Shown: positions 33,616 through 45,662, numbered from the stretch's first letter. The stretch is 64,000 nucleotides of DNA from Schizochytrium sp. TIO01 (GCA_004764695.1 SMSO01000037.1:3408337-3472336), one strand, 5' to 3'. Made by a program: numbers and translations. Notes: generated by a model not told the origin, from the letters alone.

Positions 33616-35076
33616 GAAACCTCGATAGCTTCAGACCAGAAGCAACTATAAAAAGGCGGGGGGTGTTCATGACCCTCGTGTCGTCACACTCGAACCAAGG
33701 GTTACAAACACCACCGTCAATAAGGTCTGTTGCCAACTTTTGTTCTCCATTGAGCACTTCATTTATACTACTAGAGTGCGACACATGGAGTTCTGTCCTA
33801 GCGAATCAGCTAGCAAGCCAATCAAATACGTACAACCTACAGCTTTTAGAACCAGTTTTTAATACTTATTACACAAATTCATCTTTTATCGTAACGGACA
33901 CTCCTGAGGCCGGTTCGAATTCGTGCTTTAGGCCTACACAACGTTATTCCCTTCTTATCTAGGAGAAGTACTTTGGTTTGGGGATGTCCGTACTGCCTTC
34001 ATCACAACAACAGGGTAGGCTGAAGAACTTCGCGATGTCGCTGCGACAAAGGAAGGTCTTCATCACCCGTTTTGTGTTTCTCATTGAGCTGAAGGGTGAC
34101 TTGCTCATTGACAACAACATCATGAACAGATCAATCAATGATAACTTCTCTTCATAACCCCCTCAAGCCTTTGAATTGTCTCATAGCTCTCTTTCCAGGT
34201 GGGGTATAATAGTATTGTATAGGGGTGTATAGTTCTACAATGTGCAAATCTCAAGCAATTTCTCAATAGTCCGTACATGTTATTGTGCACCTCTTGAATC
34301 AAAATACACCCACACTGCCCTCCTCCCTGCACGCGCCAGTAAGCGGCCTCCCTCCTTCGCCAATGTTTTTCCCGATGCTTTTGACTACTTCTCCATCGCA
34401 TCGCATCGCTCTAGAAAGCCTCTGACAGTGGGGTATAACTTGCGCTACCGCCTCTTGCCTTTATTTCCTCACCCATCATTCCGAAGGTCCTTCCGGTCGC
34501 AGCATATACATCTGCAATGCTCTTTCACGCGCTGCGACGGGTCCCGTGCACCCTTTTGGAGCACGCTTCTTATTTGTCTAAAAGGGGAAAGAAATGCTTT
34601 TTGATAAAGTGAAAAATAGCTTTGCAAAGACTAATTTTCATCACTCACTCCTATTCCTGATGCATATACTCCTATACCAAAATAAAAACTATTGCGCTCG
34701 CCATCATCGATAGGTATAGATATATATGTCCCTAAAGATGGTGTTTATTACAACTCGAACTGAGTATATGTGATTGAGCTGGGCTCGCACGTGTAATTTA
34801 CGCTCATAAACGTTTACAATGCCCCTGTGTGGGCTGCTTAGATAAGGTGTTGGAGCGAGTGCACGGGTCTCCAGGGTGTATGAGGTACTCTTTTGGGGTG
34901 TGCTTTTGTTTATCTATTGTTCATTCGCTGTTCGACTCGTAAAGAAGAAGTTGTGTGCCAAAGACCGCAAGCGATCAAGAGCAGCGGCGACTGATTTGTT
35001 CACGCAATACTTCTACTGCGTGGGGTACGATAGCGGTCCTGCTGCTGTCGAGGACGTGGATTGAGGCGTCTCCAAG
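33616..35076. other. Spacer between divergent 7TM and ankyrin genes
   Basis: Contains both promoters. A TATAAAAAGG occurs on the + strand at 33647. A 120-codon + frame (34242-34604) and others lack recognisable features and are not called. Confidence 0.4.
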
Positions 35077-36001
35077 ATGGCCGACGTCGAGGATGACCCG
35101 AAGATGCGAAAGCTGATCGATGCCGTCGAGGACGAGAACGAGGCTGGCGTCAAGCGCATGCTGCAGCGTGGTGTGGACGTGAATGGCTCCCTCAGGGGAG
35201 GATATAGCCCTCTCCATGCGGCAGCTCGCTTTAATTCAAAGGACATGATCAAGTTCCTCATTGCAAACGGTGCTGAGGTGGACCTCGTCAACAGCGTAAG
35301 TCAGACCTAGATGTAGGACCTGAGCAGCAGGAGCAAGGACTGCTTGAAGAATGCATTGGGAATTGAGACAAAGCTTTATCCTCACAGAAGATTGGAGCAT
35401 GATCAAGCTTGTTGAGTCTGATCTGTGAATGCAGATACAAGTTTGAGGTCTCATACGTGACCAAACTAATTCAATTTTGTGCACGGCTCGTTGCTGTGAA
35501 GGATAGATTGTGTGTTTGAATACACGAGGAAAGTAGAGGATGAGACAGACTTGACTAACAAGGTTGTTTTTCGTGTATTGAATATCTATTGCTTGACTAA
35601 ATATTCATTGCGGTGCTAAACCACGGGACGTACATGGTTGGGTTTTATTTTCAAATCTACAGGACAAAAAGAAGGAGACTCCTTTGCACACAGCATGCCA
35701 TCAGGGACAGCTTTCAGCAGTAAAGACGCTTGTGCGTAGTGGTGCAAGCCTGAACGCTCGGACGAAGCAGAATCGTACTCCGGTCGATGTTGCCCATATC
35801 CGCGGCCACGAAGATGTGGTTGATTACTTGGAAGGCAAGGGGCTTCGTGACGCTAAGGCTGCCAAGAAAAAGCTCAAGGCTGCCAAAAAGAAGAACAAAA
35901 AGAAGAAGAGCAAGTCTGGGGTCACAGGCATTACCGGAATCTTGCTTCCAATCATGTTTTTGCTCTTCCTCATTCTGATCATCAACCTTATTGGCTCATA
36001 A
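35077..36001 (+). CDS. Tail-anchored ankyrin-repeat protein, two exons
   Basis: Exons 35077-35295 and 35663-36001 join in phase 0 across a 367-bp GTAAGT...CTACAG intron, giving 185 residues. Ankyrin repeats fill residues about 10-135. The clearest are the YSPLHAAARFNSKDMIKFLI repeat in exon 1, with the intron falling between repeats, and TPLHTACHQGQLSAVKTLV in exon 2, followed by TPVDVAHIRGHEDVVDYL. A lysine-rich stretch (about 142-160) precedes one terminal hydrophobic helix of about 20 residues (residues about 160-180) ending in NLIGS. This is the arrangement of a tail-anchored protein, inserted post-translationally into the ER or mitochondrial outer membrane with the ankyrin repeats in the cytosol. 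Binding partner unknown. Confidence 0.87.
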
Positions 36002-37494
36002 ACGCGGTTCTCTGATGCACAGAGCGGCTTCTATATGAAGTGAATTGCTGAGCGCGTTCCCACGAGCCTTGATTCCACACATGCGCACGATTGGCCAGGT
36101 CGCTAAATCGAGCCAAGGCTTTGCTAGATGGTACATTCTTTCTGATCGTCTCAGCTTTTCGCTCTTGACCAAATTTTCCCGTCTATTATGCACAGCTCTT
36201 ATCATGAAATTAACAGAAAGGGCTCCTTCAAAAAATAGATTTGATATCTGATCGATCAAAAATTAAAAAATTTGACAAATATCTTACAAGTCAACATTCA
36301 CACATGTGCTGTTGCTCCAAATTAGCCAAAACTAGCATGTTGCATTTATTGTTTCATTGAACCTAAAGAATCCTTATTCATTCCTTGATACTCACAATTG
36401 AACATATGGCGGAAAGTCAACAAACATCGTCATGATTTGAAGAGTATTCAACAACAATAATCGAGTCTCAGAAACTTAGCTCGATGAGGGTCGTAGTACG
36501 TAGTATGCTAATTACTTATGTCAATTCTTTGATCACACATCAACGGGTTGCCATCTTTTGTTTCACTTTCTCGCTTAAGTAATTGCGTACAACGGTAGCT
36601 CCTATAGTCAGTTTTGTTAGTCAGTTGATTTGTGCGCCGTGTTTACATAAGCACTTCTACGTTTTGCACTTGTAATGTCTGCAATACCGGTACAAAACCC
36701 GGCGATTTTTATATTTATTTTCTCTAGTTGAGTTTTTATTCCGAAAAGTCAATTGAAGAGGAAGAGAGTCCATACATACAAACCAGAGCTGACTCCTAAT
36801 ACGTTGTTTGGTGAAAAGAAATATTAAAAAAAATGCTTGAAGTATTTAATTTGAATAGAGAAAAGTTCCGTGCACACCAACAAAGGAGGGTAAGGAAAGA
36901 TAGGCAGAGGTGAGCCAAATCCAGCAAGCGTCGAGATCGAGGAGAAGCTTGCGTTAACAATGTATCCCTGTTGTAGGTGTTGAAGGAGACGAGTAGGACA
37001 TTCAGTAACAAAGTAAGTTAGCAGAATGTGCCACTGAAAAAGGGGTGAAAATCAAAGCCAACACATGAATTTCTTTGCGTTGGCAGCGAATGCCTCCCAA
37101 CTTGGAATGAATGCGCATTATGCATGCAGGTTAGGGGCGAAGAGATACCTCAGGTTTCATAAATAAGGTGATTAAAAAGATGGTAGAGGAGGTGATAAAT
37201 AACTGCGTGGAGTTGGTGAGCGCATTTACCTCAACAAATCCGACACATCTTCTGAAGCTTGTATGTTTGTTTTCTAAATTGGGGTTAAAGAAGTAGAGGG
37301 ATGGTGACGATTTTAGAGCGCGTGAGTAAATAAATATTAAAAAAAGAAAAGAAAAGAGGAGAAAGTCGAGAAACGGAGAGAAAGGTATTCAGAGGCTCTG
37401 ACAGCCTTGAAATGCATAGATTCTGGAATGCGATTTTGCGTAAACCACACCACCATGAACTACAACAACAACTACTACTACTAAGAGATTAAAT

Positions 37495-37850
37495 AAAAAA
37501 AGAAACGATGGTAATCGTGGAGAAGTGACGCACGAGCGAGTGCACGTGGTCATCTTGGTCGCTGCAGCGGTCTGACTTGCGCTCCAGCACAAATTCAATG
37601 TTAGGCAGCTTGCGGGGAGCAACTTGGCGTGCCTGTTCCCAGTCAGCACGGAAGCTTGCTGTCGTCCTTGCCAGTTGCCCCGTACTTGTTCGAGGCGCAG
37701 GAGCAGTTCTGGCCGACATGGTTGCACTCGTGCACGTCGCTGACGAAGTCGAGGTCCTCTCGAAACGCCATAGCAGCGCTCATTGTCGAGTGCCGAGACT
37801 GCGAGAACGTCTTGACCGGCAAACGGGTATGTTTTGCGCCGCGCACAAAA
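37495..37850 (-). pseudogene. Possible broken gene (cysteine-rich), frames interrupted
   Basis: In a GC-rich patch, one minus frame reads TFSQSRHSTMSAAMAFREDL followed by DFVSDVHECNHVGQNCSC and stops at KDDSKLPC. A second frame then continues DWEQARQVAPRKLPNIEFVL into SDRCSDQDDHVHSLVRH. The text looks protein-like on both sides, and a single-base change near 37645 would be needed to keep one frame. No family is recognised. It could be a frameshifted pseudogene, a sequence error, or two coincidental frames in GC-rich DNA. Confidence 0.35.
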
Positions 37851-38378
37851 GCTCCTCTCGCCAACATTGTCGGCGTCTGTCTCCTTTTCTTTGGTTGTGC
37901 CCCGCCGCTGCTGCCTTCCTGCCTGCCTTGCCCTTGCCTTGCCTCTCCTAGTTTCCTCGCGAGCTGCCTCTTCGATGCCTCCACCCACGTCCGTCGCGGC
38001 TAAAGCTCTCGAGCGTGATAAATAAAGAAAATTAAATTAAGGTTTTGCTTTCTTTCCCTTCAACTCTTTCAATCAATCATTTCTGTTTCATCATACAGAT
38101 GATAGATAGATAGATACCTGAGCGAGTTTTAATTAAAACTTTAAAAGCCTCTCGTTATCTATCTTCCTTGTATATTATTATTATTATTTTATTATTATTT
38201 TAAAATAAAATTAAATAAAACGTTTTCATTTTCTAAACATTCCTTCGAATCAAAAGGTCTTAAACATGTTTTTAAATTCAGAATTTCAAAAATTGTGACA
38301 CAGGGTCTGTTAGGGGTTGATTAGACCATACTATAGGAGTGGGTTGTGCTTTGCTCCGTTGTGTTTTCCTCACACAGG

Positions 38379-38434
38379 CCAGACTTCGGCTCTTCCGTAA
38401 GCCCTCCCTTAGGAGAGTGGCTAGACGGGTCTGG
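38379..38434. other. Predicted branched hairpin (possible structured RNA)
   Basis: A 6-bp outer stem (CCAGAC with GTCTGG) encloses two hairpins: CGG-ctctt-CCG and AGCCCTCC-cttA-GGAG..GGCT with a 3-base bulge. It could form a small three-way junction in RNA. Short stems of this kind arise by chance, so this is only a candidate. Confidence 0.2.
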
Positions 38435-39439
38435 ATAGGTGCCGCGTGAGATTACGATGGGGTAATTCTAAGTCATTGCGATAGCTCCATGATCGTAGGC
38501 ACTATCTACTATTCGATGAAACATCATACATCATTCGCTTATAATGAATGTTTGTTTCATTGATACATACATACCTCTTATTCCCTAGGTGGTTCTGGAC
38601 TGGAGGTGGTCGAACTGTTGGCGCCAGTATCCAAGGTTGGGGTTGAGTTGCGTCCGAGACTTGGCTTACGACGTTGAGATCAACGATAAGGACAATCAGG
38701 CGCAGAGATAAATGCAAACTGCCAGTCTCTGGAGGCCATGTGGGTTGCGAAATGTGATGGGATTCGATGTTACCCGACGAAGGTACTTGGTTGATTACGT
38801 TTGAGTGAGCAGCTGCGACTACGTACCTCGTAGCTAACTAACTATCTAGCTAGCTACTACCTTGCAGATATCATGAAAACGAAGGTTCTTAACAGTGAAT
38901 GCGTGCACCTACTTTCTTTCAGTGCAAGGTTTGCTTCAAATTGTTCCATCTTCAGATTGCCTCGCTCGATCAATTCTTGCACCAATGAACAAGGGATCTA
39001 TCTATCTCTGTGAAAGGCCCGAGGGATTTGGAGAGGACCTGGAGACCTGCGACCCAAGCACAGCAAGACAAGATCGCTTTCATCTCACCGCGGCATTCTT
39101 ACGGAGAAATAAGTTCAACAAGTTGCACAACCTCCGCAACGAGGACCTCACCGGCTCGGAACGAAGAGAGATCGGCTAGAGAACGAAGAGGAATGAGAGT
39201 CTGAGAGTGCGGGAGTGCTACTCCAGTAGGAATAGTGTAAGAGCAGGTAGTGAGAGAAAAAGAAATTTGACTGACTCTGAACCAACTAAATTACAAAAAG
39301 TGAGACAAAAAAAAAATGAAGAGTGAGTTTCGACGTATTTCCGCGCCTCTTTCGCAAAGACGGCCGAGAACGTTCTTTCATATGCGAGAATATGGAGCAA
39401 CGTCAACTCCATTTCTTTAAAAAGAAAGACTACACCCCC

Positions 39440-39649
39440 ATACATACATACGTACATACATACATACATACATACATACATACATACATACATACATACA
39501 TACATACATACATACATACATACATACATACATACATACATACATACATACATACATACATACATACATACATACATACATACATACATACATACATACA
39601 TACATACATACATACATACATACATACATACATACATACATACATACAT
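39440..39649. repeat. Long CATA tetranucleotide array (about 210 bp)
   Basis: About 52 nearly perfect copies of the unit CATA, with a single CGTA variant near the 5' end and a TTGATA end. It is the largest tandem array in the window. The frames through it spell repetitive His-Thr-Tyr-Ile or Met-Tyr-Val-Cys peptides, which are artefacts. Confidence 0.95.
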
Positions 39650-39954
39650 TGATACATAAAAGTTCATCGCCCAAATAAAACTCTGCAATGCGGAAAGCAA
39701 GCAAAAGCAGACGTACCTTGGTGCTCACAGTCATTCATTCATCCATTCAGCCAAAACGTCAAATACTCCAGAACTACGGCTGGCTAAAGCTTCGAGTCTA
39801 GTCTAGCAGTCTCCAGAGTGGAGTCGGATCGAGTCGAACCGGTGTTATTACCGAGCCTGGCGAAGGGTTAGGTAATCTTGGAGGCAGTTTTCCATCATCA
39901 GGGTTCGAGATTCACATACTCCACCTGCCTACTTACGAGTCCGCGTAGGACAGT

Positions 39955-40155
39955 CTAGGGCTCAAGTAATGTGGTAACCAACACAGAGGTGGTTGTGTTT
40001 TCCTCTGCCGGCCTAGTTTCCGAAACTTCTAAGATCGTTCTTCGCGCCTGTTTATCATCATTCCACGAGTCAGCAGAGGCCTTTTTCATGATGGCGGCCA
40101 GCGCCTTTCGGCCTCCCTGGTGACGTTGTGGCCCAGAGAGGGATTGATTGGCCAT
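39955..40155 (-). CDS. Small hypothetical frame (66 aa)
   Basis: An ATG-initiated 66-codon frame with a mostly hydrophilic, coding-like composition (ALAAIMKKASADSWNDDKQA, ILEVSETRPAEENTTTSV). No domain or neighbouring gene supports it. It may be a relic or chance frame. Confidence 0.22.
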   Translation of the reverse strand: MANQSLSGPQRHQGGRKALAAIMKKASADSWNDDKQARRTILEVSETRPAEENTTTSVLVTTLLEP

Positions 40156-40689
40156 TACACAGAGAGAGAAAGGCTGGCTAGCTAGCTATAGCTAGCTGTC
40201 TCGAGGCAGGAAGACTGGACTTGGTGCTTCTTCTGTGTCTTGTTCTCCTCCATGTACTTGAAAGCGGGCGCCGTGGGATTCTACCAATCTCGCTCTTCTG
40301 GCAGCAGCCAAAGGGTTCGATTGGCTTGGCCATTCGCTCACAACAAACAAACAACTAACTGATGCTGCCACCTGCCTGGTGGTCGCGAGAAGCGAGGCGG
40401 CAGCACGAGCAAGTGGCCGAGAGACCGGCCAATGGGCAGGCAGGCGGGAGGGAGGGATGACTGGCCCGCGTTGGCCAGCCAGACATATACATACATACAT
40501 ACATCCCATGCTTGGTTTCCGTGGCCATCAATCAGCCTCAGGAAGGCAGGCAGTCAAGTTCCCGTGCCGTTCACACTCGGTAGAAGAGGCCGCGGCCTTT
40601 CGTTTGCAGTCAGTCAGTCAGTCAATCAAACAAACCAACCTCATGAAAACCAGCTTCGACGTCAACTTAATCGATCCACGGGCTCAAGG

Positions 40690-40790
40690 CCTTCCATGTA
40701 TGATGTGTGTATGTATTTATGTATTTATGTATTGATGTATTATGTATTGATGTATTATGTATATGTATTATGTATTGATGTATTTGTTTC
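40690..40790. repeat. TGTAT-based irregular tandem repeat
   Basis: Irregular alternation of TGTATTTA, TGTATTGA and TGTATTA units over about 100 bp. Confidence 0.75.
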
Positions 40791-41258
40791 ATCGAGAGAG
40801 GGAATGGACAAGAAGGTATGGATGGTATGCGACATTCTGGTGTGCGCGAGAAAGAAGATAAGAAGATCCTCAGAGCCCACTCTGGCGAGGAAAACACAGT
40901 TGGTTGTTCTATAACCAATGCCGTTTTCTTTGGGGATCGAGTCTGCTCAGGCCCACCCACCCTTCGCCAATGCATGAATTGGCGATGAGAGCGAGGGTAG
41001 TTTAGTTGGCAGGCACCAGATTACGAAGCTAGCTAGGTCTTCTTCGCCACGACAAGCTTCGCTTGCCTGCAAGGAATCTGCGGCAAGATGCAAGAACACG
41101 CACAGGCAAAAGTTGTGCGGAGGGTTTCCAGCCACAGAAGCACCTACCCTGTGTGATTGATGCCAACGCTATCCATGTATGCTGATCAGTACAGAGCTCG
41201 CCGAGGCGGAGAAGCTGTCCTGGTGAGAGCCGAGCGCTGCTGAAGCGGGTCAGCGGCC

Positions 41259-41522
41259 GTGAGGTTTATATGGAAAGCTGCCCCTGAAGGCCAGTCAGGC
41301 TTCTTCTATAATCTGCTGGTGGAGCAGGGAGTGTGCTCCATCAATCATGGAAGCTCTTGGAGATGTGAGAATCCTCTTTCATCACGATTCGTGAATTTAG
41401 GTCATGATGGTTGGCGCCAGCAGAGCTTCTTCCAGCTGGCTGTGGAGAAGAGTGAAGGGAAATGGCGCCTCGCCCAAGCCTCGAAACGGCAGCCGGATAA
41501 AAGCAGGAGAAAAAAGCTATAG
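41259..41522 (+). CDS. Small hypothetical frame (87 aa), non-ATG start
   Basis: An open frame of 87 codons with GC-rich, coding-like composition (WKAAPEGQSGFFYNLLVEQG, GWRQQSFFQLAVEKSEGKWR). It begins at a GTG, so it is not a complete gene as read; it may be an exon or relic. No family is recognised. Confidence 0.25.
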   Translation: MRFIWKAAPEGQSGFFYNLLVEQGVCSINHGSSWRCENPLSSRFVNLGHDGWRQQSFFQLAVEKSEGKWRLAQASKRQPDKSRRKKL

Positions 41523-41556
41523 TGAAGCAGTAATCGCCTAGGTATTTGTTTTCTAT

Positions 41557-41581
41557 CTATCTATCTATCTATCTATCTATT
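41557..41581. repeat. CTAT tetranucleotide repeat
   Basis: Six CTAT units in tandem. Confidence 0.85.
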
Positions 41582-42983
41582 GATCAATCGATCATTGGCC
41601 TCACAGCCTTTTGTAAGGGATCCGGGCGGTCTAATCTGCACTGGAAGCTTGCCGTGATCCCATTACATTCAGCTGCCTGGCCGCTCCGCTAACAAGTCTG
41701 TCCGTACCTTACTGGATTTCAACGACTGACATATTTCCCATTAGTTGACCTCGACAACGCGACTTTATTAATTGAAAATTCGATGATGCATTTTTTAATT
41801 TTTTTAAATTAAATATTTAGAGTTAAAGGTATCGTGAAAAGGTCGAGGATCGGTCAATGCGTTTCCAACCACTACGTAGAGAGGCCCAACTATCGAGTTT
41901 GAGAACCAGTAAACTGCACTTATAGATTCGGACCTGATAATCATGTTTGCTTAGATATAACTTATAATTAAATTTTCAATGGTAAAGCCCGGTATTTGTT
42001 TTTCATTTTTTTCCGTAAATAAACACGGCTTTGGGCGTTGGCCTATATTTCTGAGCTAGAGAAAGCTAAAAGGTTTTTATGCTCTAGAGAATTCTGATGA
42101 AAACGGTATTGATTTTTTTTAATCACATCACGCATTAGTAGTCCTACCTACATCTTTTCACATTGGTTGGCTCCTCTGTATGATATCGTATTCGCGTTTC
42201 CAGATAATTTAAGGAGGCGTGGGAATCGCGAGCTTGTATGTCATAAACTTTTACCAGAATTTCACATGTAATCAGAAACTACATTGAGGGCAGAGAATCT
42301 ATGACCGAGATTTGGCTTTCTGCAAAGGAAATTCCTGGGTGCTAAGATTTACGTGAAGGAATCTTCCGAGAAATTACATACTACCATAGAAAATAATCGA
42401 TTATTTATAGTAGTTGGTGGGTATCTATACATTTATAGAAAGGGCCCAGGCTTTCATAGTGACTTTCAAAAGAATTGCTTTGGTAGTCACTCTAGATATT
42501 ATAGTGCCTATAGTTCTTAATCATACGAGTAACGTATGTCATGCAGACGAAAACACAAGTTCAGCACACACTTTGCGGTGCGGAACTCGCCTGACTTCAA
42601 CGCATCTTTGGAGGAAGGACATAGCAACTTCACGTTTATTAGAAGCATTGAGCAAATAGTATCAATCAAGTTGAGGAATCCAGATGAACTTATGTAGTAA
42701 TTAGTATGACACGTACGTAGTGTCTCATTGCGAAGCTTGTAAACTGCAACTTCTTTTGGAATTCTTAACTAATTCAAGGCACAAGATTATAGTGCTACTT
42801 TTATCATGTTTAAGGAAAAGCAATGTATGAACCTATATAGGTAGTATATGCGTTATGTTCGCCTACTTGTAGAATAGGGAATCGTAGGTCCGTACTCCAT
42901 CGTATCGACTCATGATGGCTGACACAAATGAGAAGAGGATAATATGGTTACCGCTCTCCGCATAGCAAGCAAACTACGCTGCG

Positions 42984-43766
42984 ATGCAAGCGCAGCGGAC
43001 GTGGACTTCACGGCATTATGCGGTTGGTGCAACCTTTGATAGACGCCCTCGATATGGAAATGGGCAGAACAGAAACCCACTTGCCAAGTTCTCACCAAGG
43101 ATTCTCGATGAAGTTGAAACAACAGAAAGCTCACGCTCTGTGAGCATTGCAATAAAGAGTGAGGTGGAGGAACCTGAGGAAGCAAAACTTGTTTCCAGTA
43201 ACCAAATTGTCGAAAAAGAGAAGATCAAGAAAGTGCCGGCACGCCAGCCTCGATTAATCGTACAACGACGAAAAAAGTTTGAGCGTCCATCATTATCTGC
43301 GCAACTTGAAAAAATTGGAAAGGATGCCAGCGAAATTACTCAGCAGCTGACCAAAACCTTTGGTGCAAGTGCTGGAGTTGTACAGACGACTGCTCCAGCA
43401 AATGCAACCCTACTTTTTCAGGTTCCTGCCAGCAGCTTTATAGTAGGAAAACTTGCTAGCAAGTTCCCCTCGCCGGTGCAGTTTTATACGAATCGGTGCG
43501 AATACCAATTTCATCATCCTTACCAAGCAGCACAAATTCATATGGTGATGTATTATCGCGACATGGATGAAACAACTTTAGATCTGAGCAAGTGGATTCT
43601 GCGATTCCGAATCCCACACAAGCTATTTCATTATGGATCAGATTATGATTATCGCGACGCAAGACACGCCGTCGAAGTGGTTCTTAGCTCTGAACACGAT
43701 GCACGTCAGGTAGCCCGTGAAAAGCCTAGGTTCTCAGGTGGCCTGCGAATATTACGTCGCAGATAA
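42984..43766 (+). CDS. Orphan protein of unknown function (260 aa)
   Basis: Single-exon, 260 residues from the ATG at 42984. Residues 1-30 are basic and could be a targeting peptide. Residues about 40-110 are charged and low-complexity. Residues about 135-255 look like one folded domain: a beta-rich start (ATLLFQVPASSFIVGKLASK), a tyrosine/histidine-rich stretch (YQFHHPYQAAQIHMVMYYRD), a WILRFRIPHKLFHYGSDYDY segment and an alpha-helical end. I do not recognise the family. An earlier ATG (42944) is in a different frame. It is the only gene for about 7 kb upstream and lies convergent with the P450 gene. Confidence 0.65.
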   Translation: MQAQRTWTSRHYAVGATFDRRPRYGNGQNRNPLAKFSPRILDEVETTESSRSVSIAIKSEVEEPEEAKLVSSNQIVEKEKIKKVPARQPRLIVQRRKKFERPSLSAQLEKIGKDASEITQQLTKTFGASAGVVQTTAPANATLLFQVPASSFIVGKLASKFPSPVQFYTNRCEYQFHHPYQAAQIHMVMYYRDMDETTLDLSKWILRFRIPHKLFHYGSDYDYRDARHAVEVVLSSEHDARQVAREKPRFSGGLRILRRR

Positions 43767-44050
43767 CTAAAAATTTGCCAATATTCTTTCGTGTTTAGGA
43801 AGGTGTAGGTCAGGAATGTCATAATGTTTCACTTGATAGGCATCCTTTTCAAAGAGACTTGAGCAACATGCAAGATAGGAATTTGCAATGTTTATTAAAA
43901 TCTGAAAAAAGAAAAAGAATAGACACGTTCAAGCAAGCAAGCTATCTAATGGAGATATTCAAGACATGATCAAACTTTGATTATTCAACAATCTAGAGAG
44001 GCACTTTGTCTGACGCTCTGCTTAGTTGCGTGCTCTGTTTATTTAAACGA

Positions 44051-45662
44051 TTAGTGGTAACGCGGAGTAGCAATCAATGGCAAGCCATCATTCACAGTCA
44101 TCGTGATTCCGGTCGCATAGGGCGGCTCTAAAGGAGGCCGCTCCATCTTGAAAGAAAACCTGCGAACCAGCTCAACAACGAGGACCTTGGCTTCAAAAAC
44201 AGCCAAATCAGCACCGAGACACTTGCGACGGCCTGGTTGAAATACAGGAAACATCCACTCCTCAACGGTACGTTTTGATCCATCCTCTAGGATCCACCGT
44301 TCCGGACGCGGCTCTGAGGCATCGGGACCCCATAGCTTCTCAGATCTGCCCATGCTGTAAATATCAAAACTCACCACACCACCGGCAGGTACAAATGTCC
44401 CGTCAGGCAGAATATCATCTTGGCATGCCATCTTGCCGTCACCTGGAACGGGAGGAAAGAGTCGCAAGCTTTCTTGGATTACACCAGTAAGGTATGGGAA
44501 CCCACGTTTCAACTCCTCCAGCGTTGGCGGCCTAAACTCCTCAGGGCTTGAAGCCGGCAACTCCTGTTCAATTTCCTCCAGGAGCTTCGACTGAATGTCC
44601 TGGTGTGTGCAAAGAATCATGAAGGAGAATGATAGCAAACAAGCTGTTGTATCTCGACCTGCGATGAAAAAAGCTCATCACAACATCGCGAAGAAATTTA
44701 CGAGTCTTGACAACCTCACGCGGTGGAGTGTTGAGACTAAGCACATTTTCATCTCGAAAATGCTGGATAAAGTGCGAAAGGATATCCTGTTTGCCTGACA
44801 GATCCTTTTCCCGCAGTCGCTCGTCGATTACACCATATGAAAACTTGTCCATCTTTGCGATATGCTCAGCAAGTGCTTTCTCTGATGCGTAAAAAGAGCC
44901 TAGGTACTTGTAAAAGGGTTTGGTCATACGCAGGAAGCTTAGCTTTTGGGCGTTGTCGAATGATTCAGCAAACCATGCGTTTTCCTCAGTATCTAGCGTC
45001 TTCAGGTCAACACCAAAACCGACGCTTCCAATAGAATCCATGGTAAATTTAAAGAGCATTGTTTGCATGTCGATTGAACGTTTGCCATCGATACTTTGAA
45101 GACGGTTCGCAATTTTGAGCGAGTTTTCTGCAAACACGTCATACATTTTACCCTGAAAGACATTGCGCGTGAAGATTTTGGATGCTGTTTTACGCTGAAG
45201 GGTCCATGCAGCACCCCCATCGTTGGCGTAGGTACCGTGGTTTACAGCAAAAATGCCCTTACCAAGCAAGTCGTACAGTAGATCAATGAGAATCTCGCTT
45301 TTGATATAGATGTCAAATTCTGTCTTGAGAATGTGTTTTACATTATCTGGGTTGGTCGTGATTACAATAGGCGTGAGATTCCATATTGCGCTGATGGTTG
45401 CATATGTCTCGCCGTACTTATGCATGAGCCCGAGCCTATAATCGTAAAGGCGATTCCAGTTCTTGGCAGCTTCTACAATGGAACCGAGGATTCCTCCGGA
45501 ATAGATCACCTCTGGGTTGAGGTGGGGGTTTCTCTCCTTGAGTAACTTTCGTAGACGCTGCATCTTGTACACCTGACGAACAACCAGCACGATGATTCCT
45601 GCGCCTAGCACTGCTACGATAGACCGCAGCTTTTGGCCCAGCTTTGACGCCATCGTAGTCAT
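44051..45662 (-). pseudogene. Cytochrome P450 with one frameshift (single-base excess)
   Basis: Two overlapping minus frames (45662-44568 and 44638-44051) together encode a full microsomal P450 of about 536 residues: an N-terminal membrane anchor (about 14-33), the I-helix AGRDTT near 334, the ExxR helix (ESLR, Glu397-Arg400) and the heme-binding FQPGRRKCLG with Cys481. The frames are joined by a homopolymer of six A's (44667-44672) where five would keep RDVVMSFFIAG in frame. So it is either a sequencing/assembly indel or a real disabling frameshift. Everything else is intact, with no other stop. P450s of this type oxidise fatty acids, sterols or similar compounds. Electron supply by a reductase is not encoded here. 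Confidence 0.85.

Larger units (their letters stand above)
36002..42983. other. 7-kb gene-poor, repeat-rich tract
   Basis: No confident gene. Its contents, listed separately where notable, are a possible broken gene (37495-37850), a long CATA array (39440-39649), smaller tetranucleotide and pentanucleotide repeats (38101-38117, 40690-40790, 41557-41581), a possible folded RNA hairpin (38379-38434) and several small coding-like frames without recognised domains (39955-40155 on -, 41259-41522 on +). The flanks are AT-rich. Confidence 0.5.

Noticed and set aside
39218-39734. Repetitive Met-Tyr-Val-Cys and His-Thr-Tyr-Ile frames
   Set aside because: Produced by the CATA array; no non-repeat coding support.
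41180-41195. CTGATCAGTA similar to part of SRP RNA
   Set aside because: No other SRP RNA domain was found upstream or downstream, so it is a chance match.
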